Below, one piece after another: positions 47,440-55,570 of a stretch of 64,000 bases of DNA. A program made the translations under genes and the position numbers. The stretch comes from Pantoea vagans (GTDB lineage Bacteria; Pseudomonadota; Gammaproteobacteria; Enterobacterales; Enterobacteriaceae). The notes beneath the pieces were generated by a model. It was not told the DNA's origin and ran no database searches. It worked only from the letters and a program-made list of their open reading frames with translations. The stretch covers positions 3,472,001 through 3,536,000 of the forward strand of contig NZ_CP038853.1 in NCBI RefSeq assembly GCF_004792415.1, read 5' to 3'. Position 1 is the stretch's first letter. Every line of letters begins with the position of its first letter.

Positions 47440-47705
47440 AATGCCCGGAGTGCGGCACCACCGCGCACACACGCACCAGCGCCTACGAGTCAGCGACCGT
47501 CAAGCGCACCTGGTATCAGTGCACCAACCTTGACTGCTCCTGCACGTTCACCGCGCTGGAGAGCGTCGAGAAAATCATCATGAAGCCGCAGAAGCCTGCG
47601 GAGTCAGAACCCGCAACTGAACCACTGAGCGCGGCGCGTCAGCCGCAGACGCTGGGCCGCTACGGCGACGCCTGCACCCGCCGCGACCGCCACGCACAGC
47701 CCTGA
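47430..47705 (+). CDS. Ogr/Delta zinc-finger transcriptional activator
   Basis: 91 residues. One zinc finger with cysteine pairs CPECG (4 and 7) and CTNLDCSC, and the YQCTNLDCSCTFTALESVE signature of P2 Ogr. P4 Delta is about twice as long, with two such domains, so this is a single-domain, Ogr-like form. It should activate the two TGT-N12-ACA promoters of the satellite and perhaps helper late promoters. Start overlaps the psu end by 10 bp. Confidence 0.88.
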   Translation: MALKCPECGTTAHTRTSAYESATVKRTWYQCTNLDCSCTFTALESVEKIIMKPQKPAESEPATEPLSAARQPQTLGRYGDACTRRDRHAQP

Positions 47706-47720
47706 CAGAGAGAAAAAAGC

Positions 47721-48533
47721 ATGACACAGCAGAACATGACAGAAGAAGAGATGAAGACAACCGCTGAACTCGTTGGCTCGCTCGTGGCAAGAAGCCGGAA
47801 GCCGCTGCAGGATGCGGGATGGCTCCTGAAGCTGCCCGAGGCCGACGTTATCAGCCACACGACCGCGCTGGTGAAGGACCTTCCCGCTGGCTGGCAGGCC
47901 CGCGTACAGGACCTCCAGTGCAAAATGCTGGCCTGGCTGGAGGCAAAGCAGGCAGAAGCCGCCGCTGAGGACAGCATCAGCGCACTGCGCCAGCGTAAGG
48001 CCGAAACGGAGCAGACCAGCCAGGACAACCGGGCGCGCTTTCGTGAACTGCTTGAGCAGAACGGCGGCACCGTCACGCCGGAAATGAAAGCGCTGCGCGC
48101 GGAGTATCTGGAACAGCAGGAAACGGCATCAGACCTTGCCGGACTGATTGCCGAAAGGGAAAAGCAGCTGCCCGCGCTGGCCGATGCGACCGGACGCAAG
48201 GCAAATGCCTATGTGTTCTGCCATGACGGCATTACGGACGAGCGTATTGACACGCTCATTGATGAATTTTTTATGGTGAACGGCGTTGAACTCGGCAGCC
48301 TGCTCAGAATGAAATACAGCCAGTTTGAGCGAAACGGATCAATTCATGCGCCCGGCGTGATTGAAGGAGCGAACGATGCGGATACGCTGTACCGTAAATT
48401 TGCCGTGAACCTCATTGAGAAATGGACGCATAAAAACCTGCCGCTGATGTTCCGGGATGACGTTATCAGCCTGGCTGGCGCTTATCCTGTCAGGGGAGCC
48501 AGAACCGACCGGCGCAAGCGCAAAATTTTCTGA
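47721..48533 (+). CDS. Second Sid-like protein (paralogue of the gene at 46139)
   Basis: 270 residues, helical. Its section LRQRKAETEQTSQDNRARFR followed by ELLEQNGGTVTPEMKALRAEY aligns well with RQRRAETEANATAQNDEWRR...ENGGVMTPEMKKLRAEI of the first copy, and both go on with a GVxxGxNDxxxxxxxFxxx segment (GVIEGANDADTLYRKFAVNL against GVVRGVNDPESVLREFIAKH). It therefore belongs to the same family. It ends the late operon, before a strong terminator. Two Sid-type genes in one satellite are not part of the P4 plan I know. It could be a scaffold variant or have another capsid role. Confidence 0.7.
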   Translation: MTQQNMTEEEMKTTAELVGSLVARSRKPLQDAGWLLKLPEADVISHTTALVKDLPAGWQARVQDLQCKMLAWLEAKQAEAAAEDSISALRQRKAETEQTSQDNRARFRELLEQNGGTVTPEMKALRAEYLEQQETASDLAGLIAEREKQLPALADATGRKANAYVFCHDGITDERIDTLIDEFFMVNGVELGSLLRMKYSQFERNGSIHAPGVIEGANDADTLYRKFAVNLIEKWTHKNLPLMFRDDVISLAGAYPVRGARTDRRKRKIF

Positions 48534-48558
48534 GTCTCTGATTTAAAATCCCACAGAT

Positions 48559-48583
48559 GCCCGGCCATGTGCCGGGCTTTTTT
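48559..48583 (+). terminator. Rho-independent terminator of the late operon
   Basis: Stem GCCCGGC-CATGT-GCCGGGC followed by TTTTTT (48578-48583), 26 bp after the last late gene. Confidence 0.93.
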
Positions 48584-48732
48584 GTGCCTGCACACACCAG
48601 CATGAGCGTGCATGTCTATGCTGCATGAAAACGCATGATTCTCAGACACCCAAAAGCGGCAGCAAAGGCCAGCAGCGGCGGGGTCCGGAGCCACTCATGC
48701 AGTTGCATGAAAACCGCTGCATGAAGTGCGCA

Positions 48733-48751
48733 GGCGTGGCGGGGCTACGAG
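48733..48751. other. cos-like site (cohesive-end candidate)
   Basis: GGCGTGGCGGGG is identical to the first 12 bases of the 19-base cohesive ends of 186-type phages as I remember them (P2/P4 differ at one base, GGCGAGGCGGGG). It is followed by a CG-rich stretch and preceded by repeated GCATGAA words. The place, after the late genes and before cargo and int, is where P4 has cos. Confidence 0.6.
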
Positions 48752-48928
48752 CGCGCGCTGGGCGTTGTACATCAGAACTGCATCTGTAAACGGCATGAGC
48801 ATGCACGCATCGTGCAATATCGAAATAGACATAGCATTAATCCTAAAAATGTGTAAAAAATAGTGAAGAATTTTTAAACCACTTGTCCGCTCTTTCAAGA
48901 AAAAATCTTCACTCAAGAGAGTCATAAG

Positions 48929-49309
48929 ATGCTAAATCATATTTATGGAATAGTTGGTATAGTCGGCACATTGGTTACGATTGTGACGAGCTACATAAGG
49001 AATCAAGAAATATCACAATGGTTACTTGTATGTTCTGGTTGGCTGGCGGCGCTACTGATCGGTTGGTTTACACATAGAACTATTGAACTTCTAAGCAATA
49101 ACCACAAAGAGACAATCATCAGTAATGATGGTATCAAACAAACTTTGATTGAACGTAATGAAACTTTGACCTCCCAGCTTACACACGCATTAGAACAGAA
49201 AGAAAAAATGGAAGGAATCGCAGCTTATTTAGCCACTCAGAACCCACAAATTAATGCTATGCCCAGAGCCATCGCGCGGCAAGAAAGCACTGAGTTAGGA
49301 GGTAATTAA
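48929..49309 (+). CDS. Small membrane protein of the satellite cargo locus
   Basis: 126 residues with two N-terminal hydrophobic helices (IYGIVGIVGTLVTIVTSYI and WLLVCSGWLAALLIGWF) and a cytosolic or periplasmic helical tail with a coiled stretch (TLTSQLTHALEQKEKMEGIA). No family recognised. It is strongly AT-rich compared with the satellite core and lies 1 bp before the Beta-family gene, so the two should be co-expressed. A membrane partner beside a soluble protein is common in abortive phage-defence systems. Confidence 0.65.
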   Translation: MLNHIYGIVGIVGTLVTIVTSYIRNQEISQWLLVCSGWLAALLIGWFTHRTIELLSNNHKETIISNDGIKQTLIERNETLTSQLTHALEQKEKMEGIAAYLATQNPQINAMPRAIARQESTELGGN

Positions 49310-49310
49310 G

Positions 49311-50375
49311 ATGAAAGTAAATTTTGATAGTTATTCGTATTATCCTGCGTTAAGAACTCGCGCAGCTGAAATCCTTGGTTTAAGCAATCTGGCTCATGAT
49401 AAAAAAGAGAAAATAATCCCACTAATTACTTTAGGCAAATGGCCTCGTTCAGATGAAATTCAAGTCTCTCTCGACAAAAGCCTAGATGCAATGGGTGGTT
49501 TACCTTTTATCTTAGACGTTACGCAAGAGAATAAGCATCATTGTGCATCAAGCTTTGATCTTCTGTCCTCTGAAAATAACTTCTCGAATTGGATATCTTT
49601 TTGCTCAAATAATGAAAACATTATTCCCGTAGTTCAAATGCCTGAATCTGCTAGATTAAGAGACATAGTGCAGCAAGCAAGGATACTTGAAGATAACAAA
49701 GGATCTATTGCATTTCGCATAAAGAACCTTAACAATGATATAAATAAAACAATAGCATCTTTAGTTTCTATCGACTCACCTGAGAACGCCATTATATTCA
49801 TAGACTTGGGCTACATACGCGGGCATGTTTCCGCAATGACGTCTGCTGCCATTAGTGCAATAAATCAAATAAGGACAGAAATACCCGAAGCTATAATAAG
49901 TGTGCTATCAACTAGTTTCCCAAGCTCTGTAGCAAACTTTGCAGGGGAGAATGGTCAGGCTGGATTTATTGATATTATGGAAAGAGAATTTCACCAGACC
50001 ATTGGAGGACGAGGTGTTTCTATATACGGAGACCATGGTTCAATTCACTCTGTTGTATATGATGATGTTGGGGGGCGTTATGTTCCAAGAATTGATGTTG
50101 CATTAGACGATGCCTGGTTCTTTGAGAGAAGACCAGGACTCGACAGCAAAGGTTATATTGAAGCGGCAAGATCGATCCTCAAAAGATATCCTAATTATTT
50201 AGAAGAAGAATCTTGGGGGGCGTTGATGATTAAAAATGCTGCCTCAGGGGATGTTGCGGGTATGGGTAGTCCAGCTAAATGGATTTCTGTGCGTGTAAAC
50301 CTTCATATAACAAAGCAAATCGAGTTATCAGAGGCACTTAAAACAGCCTACGATCCTGAAGAAGATTTCTTCTAA
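49311..50375 (+). CDS. Beta-family protein (P4 Beta / sce7725-like)
   Basis: 354 residues, soluble, with the start YYPALRTRAAEILGL and KIIPLITLGKWP, then a repeated strand-rich core (GLPFILDV; NIIPVVQMPES; AIIFIDLGYIRGH), and a C-terminal WGALMIKNAASGDVAGMGSPAKW region. This is the Beta protein family, named after P4 beta, part of the gop-beta-cII defence module. AGGAGGT 8 bp upstream gives a strong ribosome site. No catalytic motif is obvious. Same operon as the membrane protein, convergent with the nuclease-like gene. Confidence 0.75.
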   Translation: MKVNFDSYSYYPALRTRAAEILGLSNLAHDKKEKIIPLITLGKWPRSDEIQVSLDKSLDAMGGLPFILDVTQENKHHCASSFDLLSSENNFSNWISFCSNNENIIPVVQMPESARLRDIVQQARILEDNKGSIAFRIKNLNNDINKTIASLVSIDSPENAIIFIDLGYIRGHVSAMTSAAISAINQIRTEIPEAIISVLSTSFPSSVANFAGENGQAGFIDIMEREFHQTIGGRGVSIYGDHGSIHSVVYDDVGGRYVPRIDVALDDAWFFERRPGLDSKGYIEAARSILKRYPNYLEEESWGALMIKNAASGDVAGMGSPAKWISVRVNLHITKQIELSEALKTAYDPEEDFF

Positions 50376-50378
50376 TGC

Positions 50379-50402
50379 ATAAGGGAGGAACACCTCCCTT
50401 AT
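50379..50402. terminator. Bidirectional terminator between cargo genes
   Basis: Ten-base-pair perfect stem ATAAGGGAGG-AACA-CCTCCCTTAT lying in the 23-bp gap between the convergent Beta-family and sce7726-family genes; the stop codon of the latter is in the right arm. Confidence 0.8.
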
Positions 50403-51190
50403 CTCACTACCCTTTTTAATACCTTGATAGGAGTAACACTTCCAAACTCCCCGTATTTTCTCATTAATTCTTCCATATTGACTGTATAAAAATCTTTCGA
50501 TTTTTCGTCGTTACTGCCTTCAAAATCTTTAAAGTTAATTTGTTCTCGTCTTTTTTTTGACTTACTCAACAAACTCAAATCAACAGATGACAATCCACTT
50601 ACCGTCAATTGTTTCAAATAATCATCAGAAGTTTCTTTATAGCGCAACTTAATTGCTTCCAGCACAAACCCCCTAATTTTAGATAGAGGGATTTTTTCAG
50701 CGATACGTTCTAAAGCTTCACGTCCAGATTCAAATAGAAAACTTTTACCATTTTCAATAAGTAGTGATTGCAATTCTTTCTTTAGTAAAAAATTAATGTA
50801 GACTTTTTTATTACCGAGTACAGTTGTCCGACCACGCTGAACTATTTTGAAATGAATACCTTTACTAGTATTTAGGTATTCAATAATACCAACATTTGAT
50901 GATACTTTCGTCGCAATTTCATAGGTAAACTTTGGCGCGCAAACAACAGTGACCTTTTCAAAACGAGAAGTGAATGTTTCCAGTTGACCATCTAATCTCT
51001 TAAGGGAGTCGAAATCACTTTTTATTTCAATGGCTTGCAGATGACCATTAGCCACGGCTAAATCAGCGCGCCGACTCCAATTAGCCACAACCATTTCATT
51101 AATAATGGTTGCGTTTTCTAATAGACCCTTTCTATAAAGCCAGTCAATAAATGCGACTTTTATATCTTGCTCTCTTAATAAACCTGACAT
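50399..51190 (-). CDS. sce7726-family, PD-(D/E)xK nuclease-like protein
   Basis: 263 residues from ATG 51190 (MSGLLREQDIKVAFIDWL), which matches family starts; a frame 11 codons longer exists. The core WSRRADLAVANGHLQAIEIK SDFDSLKRLDGQL has the D...E-x-K pattern of PD-(D/E)xK nucleases, followed by the family's VTVVCAPKF strand. The C-terminal half is basic. Sce7726 proteins often accompany Beta/sce7725-type genes. Probably a DNA- or RNA-cleaving effector controlled by the Beta-family partner, but no member is well characterised to my knowledge. Confidence 0.72.
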   Translation of the reverse strand: MSGLLREQDIKVAFIDWLYRKGLLENATIINEMVVANWSRRADLAVANGHLQAIEIKSDFDSLKRLDGQLETFTSRFEKVTVVCAPKFTYEIATKVSSNVGIIEYLNTSKGIHFKIVQRGRTTVLGNKKVYINFLLKKELQSLLIENGKSFLFESGREALERIAEKIPLSKIRGFVLEAIKLRYKETSDDYLKQLTVSGLSSVDLSLLSKSKKRREQINFKDFEGSNDEKSKDFYTVNMEELMRKYGEFGSVTPIKVLKRVVR

Positions 51191-51284
51191 GATTTCGTCA
51201 CACCTTAAAATGTTATTAATCATTATAGCAAAAAAAGGAGATATTATCTATTCGTCCGCGTTAATAGTTTTGTATTTTAATTCA

Positions 51285-52550
51285 TTAGACCTTATTTATT
51301 ATCCTTCCGTAATCATAGGGTGAAATGTATTGATCTTTGTTTAATTGTAGATAGTCAGCCCACCATTGAATCATTTTGCGCCTTTCATCTAAATGTTCTG
51401 ACGTATGAATATAAGCGGCCCTAACATTATTACGTTCTGTGTGGCTCAACTGGCGCTCTATCGCGTCATCGCTCCATAACCCTGACTCACCTAATGCGCC
51501 ACGCGCCATAGTTCTAAATCCATGCCCGCAGACCTCTTTTTTTGTGTCATATCCCATCGTACGTAATGCACTATTTATCGTATTTTCACTCATGACCTTA
51601 GTTGCATCGTGATCCCCCGGAAAAAGCATCTCTTTATCACCACTAATCTGTTTAAGCTGCTCTAACAAAATCATCGCCTGTCGACTGAGAGGAACAATAT
51701 GCTCCTCTTTCATCTTCATACCCCGGTATGAGTAACGCACGCCTTTAATTTCTTCTCGTTTTGCAGGTATACGCCAAAGAGATTTATCAAAGTCGAATTC
51801 ATCCCAACGCGCGAAACGTAACTCACTGGAACGTACAAAAGTTAGCAAGGAAAGCTCGACCGCGATCCGTGTCATTACACGGCCACGATATGCAGCTAGA
51901 CGTGTAAGAAACTCATGGAACCGGCTGGAAGGTAAAGCCGGGTAATGTCGCGCTTTGGTTGTCGATAGCGCACCGGCCATATCGCTGGCTGGATTTGAGT
52001 CGATGTAATCGTTCTGTACGGCATAACGCATAATGGCCGTGACGCGCTGTTGCAGGCGCTGAGCAACATCGTGTTTGCCACTGGCATCAACTTTTTTAAT
52101 CGGGGCTAACAGGTGGCTGGTTTTAAGCTGCCGAATGTCGGACGAACCGATGTGGGGGAAGATATAAAGCTCAAGATAGCGTAGAACGCGTGATCGATGG
52201 TCTTCACTCCAGCGCTTGTTACTGGCATGCCATTCGCGAGCAATTGTTTCGAAAGTGTATGCCCCCGAATTCTCAGCATGAGCTTCTTTCTGTTCGGCTT
52301 TTGGGTCAATGCCCTGTACTAAGAGCTTTTTAGCCTCATCACGCTTTGCTCTTGCCTGAGCAAGCGTCACAGTAGGCCAAACACCAAAGGCAAGGCGATC
52401 CTCTTTTTTGTCAGAGGGGCGTCTGTATTTCATGCGCCAGTATTTAGAACCCTTGGCCGAAACCTCGAGATACAAACCACCGCCATCGGCCATTTTGTAG
52501 TTTTTGTCTTTTGGCTTTGCGGTCTCGACCTGTCTGGCGTTGAGCTTCAT
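51285..52550 (-). CDS. int: P4-type tyrosine-recombinase integrase
   Basis: 421 residues from the ATG at 52550 (MKLNARQVETAKPKDKNYKM, the P4 integrase start); a frame four codons longer starts at 52562. An N-terminal arm-binding domain precedes the catalytic domain with Arg in SSELRFARW (about 243), HGFRTMARG (about 337) and the tyrosine in VRAAYIHT (about 380). It recombines attP with the 3' end of leuX, which is 164 bp from its start. Sequence agrees closely with P4-type integrases along the first 100 residues, as far as memory allows. Confidence 0.95.
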   Translation of the reverse strand: MKLNARQVETAKPKDKNYKMADGGGLYLEVSAKGSKYWRMKYRRPSDKKEDRLAFGVWPTVTLAQARAKRDEAKKLLVQGIDPKAEQKEAHAENSGAYTFETIAREWHASNKRWSEDHRSRVLRYLELYIFPHIGSSDIRQLKTSHLLAPIKKVDASGKHDVAQRLQQRVTAIMRYAVQNDYIDSNPASDMAGALSTTKARHYPALPSSRFHEFLTRLAAYRGRVMTRIAVELSLLTFVRSSELRFARWDEFDFDKSLWRIPAKREEIKGVRYSYRGMKMKEEHIVPLSRQAMILLEQLKQISGDKEMLFPGDHDATKVMSENTINSALRTMGYDTKKEVCGHGFRTMARGALGESGLWSDDAIERQLSHTERNNVRAAYIHTSEHLDERRKMIQWWADYLQLNKDQYISPYDYGRIINKV

Positions 52551-52552
52551 TT

Positions 52553-52599
52553 GGGGGCACATTTCTAATCGAAGTTAAGATGCCCCCAATTATGCCCCC
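52553..52599. repeat. Integrase arm-type repeats, int-proximal end
   Basis: TGCCCCC at 52581 and 52593, spaced 12 bp, plus one in reverse (GGGGGCA at 52553-52559) at the start of int. They mirror the pair at 40657-40675 near the other att site. Confidence 0.65.
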
Positions 52600-52619
52600 A
52601 ATGACATCCGGATTTCAAC

Positions 52620-52700
52620 GGACTATCTCGGACGACTCAGGACGTGAAAATCGCTGCAAGCATTGATTTTAAAGGGATAACTGGACTTTCTCGGATGGTC
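52620..52700. repeat. Imperfect direct repeats beside attachment site
   Basis: GGACTATCTCGGACGACTC (52620-52638) and GGACTTTCTCGGATGGTC (52683-52700) match at about 15 positions and lie 63 bp apart between int and the tRNA. They may bind Vis or the integrase. Confidence 0.45.
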
Positions 52701-52713
52701 TTAGAAGTACTAA

Positions 52714-52798
52714 TGGTGCCGAAGGCCGGAATCGAACCGGCACGCCTCGCGGCGGTTGATTTTGAATCAACTGCGTCTACCGATTTCGCCACTTCGGC
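52714..52798 (-). tRNA. leuX: tRNA-Leu (anticodon CAA), with encoded CCA
   Basis: 85 nt. The acceptor stem GCCGAAG pairs with CTTCGGC before ACCA; the anticodon arm is GTTGA-TTCAAAA-TCAAC with CAA in the loop; there is a long variable arm, as in class II tRNAs, and the T-arm is CCGGTTCGATTCCGG. Sequence is close to enteric leuX, the classic P4 integration site. Its last 17 bases are duplicated at 40581, so the tRNA was kept intact on insertion. Confidence 0.96.
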
Positions 52799-52920
52799 AC
52801 TGAAGGGTATGCGGAAAACGTTGAGGATTATACCGTTACCCCCTGTTTCCGCAACCCTTATCCGCAGACGAAGGTGTAACTGCTGAAAAAACCGTCTTTT
52901 GGGTTCTCCGGTTTACCTGC

Positions 52921-53967
52921 CTAACCCGAAACAGCCTTAACATCCGTCACCAGCGTCGGCAGATCCCAGGTGCCGCCCGCATGGATATACCGACACATGC
53001 CGGTCCCGCCGTCATAGCTTTTGCGGAAGGTCTTGCCGTCCCATACCCAGCTTTCCTGGCTCATGCAGTCGCCAATACCGCGGCCTTTCTGCACGCTGGT
53101 GATCTCGCCTTTGTCGTAATCCGACCCGGAAATGGTCACCAGCTCAGGCTTGCCTTTTAACTGGTTATCAATGACCCAGTAGCCATAGCCTTCGTTATAA
53201 GCGGCACGCCAGCAGAGTGCCGAAAGCAAGGCGTGTGTGTCATCCAGTGGCGTAAGCGTGAGTCCGTCGGTTTCCGGATCGCTGTTTTCTGCCGGTGAAT
53301 AGAGGCTGTCGCACGTGTCATCATCATTATGATTGACCGTTGCAAGCAGCCGGGTTTTCAGCGCGTCACTCTCTAAGGCGGTCAGCAAACGCGGTTCGCC
53401 GCCGAGGGTTTTAGCCGCCTGTATAACCGGTGCGGGCACAGCCTTAACCACGCTGTTTTCCGGCTTATTGCCCTTTTTGGTGAGCGCACCTGGCGTGCCG
53501 ATACGGCCCTGTACGTCGTCCGCTTTCAGCAGCACGGCATAGGCGCCTTCGCCGGAAAGCTGGAATGGCTTTGTGCCTCCTTTAAATTCGACTTTACCGC
53601 TGCCTTTCACGGCGCTGATCACCGCAGCGGTCTGACTGGCCGACATTCGCCAGTTGTCATCAGCCGCCACCAGATCGCCAGCTGATTTACCATTGATCCA
53701 CAGCGTCAGATTTTCCGCTGGTTCACTGTCATCTTCGGTGTCGCCGAGCGTCACTTCGCCCACTGTCTCCGTTCCCGGTCCAGCGGCACGGGTGAGCAGG
53801 ATGGAGCCGGAGGGATCCTCTTCTCTGGCATAACCCGCAATGCGGCAGGTCCGAGTGTTATCACAGACCACTTCCCAGTCTTTGTGCTCAAGCGTTTTTC
53901 CGCTCTGAGCGGCCTGAGCCGACAGGGAAAGCATCGCCAGCACGAAAAGCATCGGTTTACAGTTCAC
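52921..53967 (-). CDS. DUF1176-family secreted protein
   Basis: 348 residues with a signal peptide (MNCKPMLFVLAMLSLSAQA). The mature part starts KTLEHKDWEVVCDNTRTCRI and has six or more cysteines spread through the chain (CDNTRTC, TCDS, LCWR, DCMSQ, MCRY), probably in disulfides. The pattern KDWEVVCDN and GGTWDLPTLVTDV fits DUF1176, whose function is unknown. It is monocistronic and reads towards the tRNA gene. Confidence 0.8.
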   Translation of the reverse strand: MNCKPMLFVLAMLSLSAQAAQSGKTLEHKDWEVVCDNTRTCRIAGYAREEDPSGSILLTRAAGPGTETVGEVTLGDTEDDSEPAENLTLWINGKSAGDLVAADDNWRMSASQTAAVISAVKGSGKVEFKGGTKPFQLSGEGAYAVLLKADDVQGRIGTPGALTKKGNKPENSVVKAVPAPVIQAAKTLGGEPRLLTALESDALKTRLLATVNHNDDDTCDSLYSPAENSDPETDGLTLTPLDDTHALLSALCWRAAYNEGYGYWVIDNQLKGKPELVTISGSDYDKGEITSVQKGRGIGDCMSQESWVWDGKTFRKSYDGGTGMCRYIHAGGTWDLPTLVTDVKAVSG

Positions 53968-54075
53968 GTTAATCCCTCAGGTTTTATTTCTGCCCGGCCT
54001 GCACAGATAGCGCCTGATTATATCGAAGAGAATTTGACGTCGTTATCCGTTTTTATTGCCCTCCTCCACAACGCA

Positions 54076-54103
54076 AAAGAGCCAACCTCTCGGTTGGCTC
54101 TTT
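54076..54103. terminator. Rho-independent terminator
   Basis: Twelve-base-pair perfect stem AAAGAGCCAACC-TCTC-GGTTGGCTCTTT, followed on + by CTT and preceded by an A-run that would be U on -. It ends the DUF2382 operon reading leftwards. Confidence 0.85.
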
Positions 54104-54168
54104 CTTGCATCTTCAGCATCGGGTATCAGCAATACCCATCAGCGCCTGTTGTTGTCAGGATAAGCGCC

Positions 54169-55152
54169 TCAATGCGAATGATCATGCAGCTTATGCTCCA
54201 CTTTATCTTTCACTTCGCCAGCTTTGTCCTTCACCTTCTCAGTCAGACTCTCTTTGTGGTCGCGGTTATGCGCCGCTGGTGACTGCGTAGCGGCGGCAGG
54301 TTTCACCCCTGCAGTTGTACCCGGCAGTTCGCTCTCCAGACCACCTCGTGCATGGTCGATATCCACTTCCTGACGACGCACCGTGTCATTAATGGTCTCG
54401 GTACGATCGCTGCCGTCGGTACGCACCACTACTTCTTCTTTCACGTGGGTCGTTTTGTTAATCACCGGCTGTTCGTGAGTTTCAGCGACTTCAACGGTTT
54501 TCTCTGACCAGTCCACTTCTCCGGCCAGCGCGGGTTCATTCACCGAGCGGCGGAAGATGTCAGCGTGCTGCTCATGCAGCGAGATATCTTCAGATACGGT
54601 ATCGGTCACGGTATAGCGTCGTACGCGGGTCGAGCCTTCACTGACCAGACGTTTGCCCACTTCCACCTGCTCTTCGGCCAGACGCAGAATATCTGCTTCG
54701 CTCTCATCACCGGTCAGTGAGGTGCGTAGCGGCTCAGCCGGACGGTCATTGGTCTCACCGGCAAACTGCTTGCCTGCGGTCGGGTTGATGCCCGGTGCGG
54801 TGGTGCCGTTCCCGACTGAACTTTGCATACGTGACGGCACATCTACCGAGTCATGAGAATGGAGAATCGTCATGGCGCGGGCCAGCTTCTCCTCCTCGGT
54901 GCGGATGGTCAGCACTACGCCGCCCTTATCCATTGCTCTGGTGTAGACATCCGCCTCATCTTTATCGACGTCGTGCCCAAACAGACGCTGCCACAGGCTC
55001 GGATGGCGGACAGACTGCCCTTCCTGCTGCAAACGTTCTCCACTGATAAGACTGATGTCCCGATCAGAAAAGCCTGCTTTCACGAGATTTCTTTTCGCGG
55101 CCTCTGCCTGAATTGCAGAATCGAACAGTGTTACGATTTTTTCCTGTGCCAT
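54169..55152 (-). CDS. YsnF/AvaK (DUF2382) stress protein with N-terminal GsmA-like domain
   Basis: 327 residues from the ATG at 55152 (GAGGAACC upstream). The first 110 residues have IVTLFDSAIQAEAAKRNLVKAGFSDRDISLISG, of the general-stress-protein 17M type. The centre is a DUF2382 PRC-barrel-associated domain (LAEEQVEVGKRLVSEGSTRV, VEVAETHEQPVINKTTHVKE). The C-terminus is a disordered charged tail (EKVKDKAGEVKDKVEHKLHD) like LEA/CsbD proteins. Likely involved in envelope or desiccation stress; evidence is family-level only. Confidence 0.8.
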   Translation of the reverse strand: MAQEKIVTLFDSAIQAEAAKRNLVKAGFSDRDISLISGERLQQEGQSVRHPSLWQRLFGHDVDKDEADVYTRAMDKGGVVLTIRTEEEKLARAMTILHSHDSVDVPSRMQSSVGNGTTAPGINPTAGKQFAGETNDRPAEPLRTSLTGDESEADILRLAEEQVEVGKRLVSEGSTRVRRYTVTDTVSEDISLHEQHADIFRRSVNEPALAGEVDWSEKTVEVAETHEQPVINKTTHVKEEVVVRTDGSDRTETINDTVRRQEVDIDHARGGLESELPGTTAGVKPAAATQSPAAHNRDHKESLTEKVKDKAGEVKDKVEHKLHDHSH

Positions 55153-55168
55153 GATAGGTTCCTCTCTG

Positions 55169-55570
55169 TTAGCTGATTTGATCGTCATCTCTCTCAACGT
55201 TCACCTGCTGCTCACGTCGGGTCACCACTTCCTGAAAAGGAACATTCTCCTGCACTTTTCGGATGTGGATCTCCTCTTTAAGCACCAGCTTTCTGACGAT
55301 TTGGATTTCTTCCTCTACTACCGGGACAATCAGTACACCGTTCTCTTCCCTGATTTCGGGCATCGTTTCAACGGGCTGTGCTTTCGCTACATGCTTAACC
55401 TCAACCTTCTCCTGGGTAAGCAGTGTACTGATGACCTCGTCATGTTCAGTTGTGGAACGGGTAACACGGACATGTCCATCCACAATCTTTTGCTTCGTCA
55501 GGGCTATTTTCTCTTCAGCGAGTTTAAGCGTGACCTCTGCATTATTATTGTGCTCTGGCTGTCCAGCCAT
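55169..55570 (-). CDS. YsnF/DUF2382 stress protein, short
   Basis: 133 residues from ATG 55570 (GGGAG 7 bp upstream). It consists of one DUF2382 domain: LAEEKIALTKQKIVDGHVRV, then VEVKHVAKAQPV and RKLVLKEEIHIRKVQ. It lies 16 bp upstream of the larger DUF2382 gene and forms an operon with it. Function unknown beyond a probable general stress role. Confidence 0.8.
   Translation of the reverse strand: MAGQPEHNNNAEVTLKLAEEKIALTKQKIVDGHVRVTRSTTEHDEVISTLLTQEKVEVKHVAKAQPVETMPEIREENGVLIVPVVEEEIQIVRKLVLKEEIHIRKVQENVPFQEVVTRREQQVNVERDDDQIS

Noticed and set aside
48600..48730. Repeated GCATG words as a CRISPR or phase-variable repeat
   Set aside because: Copies are short, irregularly spaced and without spacers; better explained as packaging-site sequence around the cos candidate.
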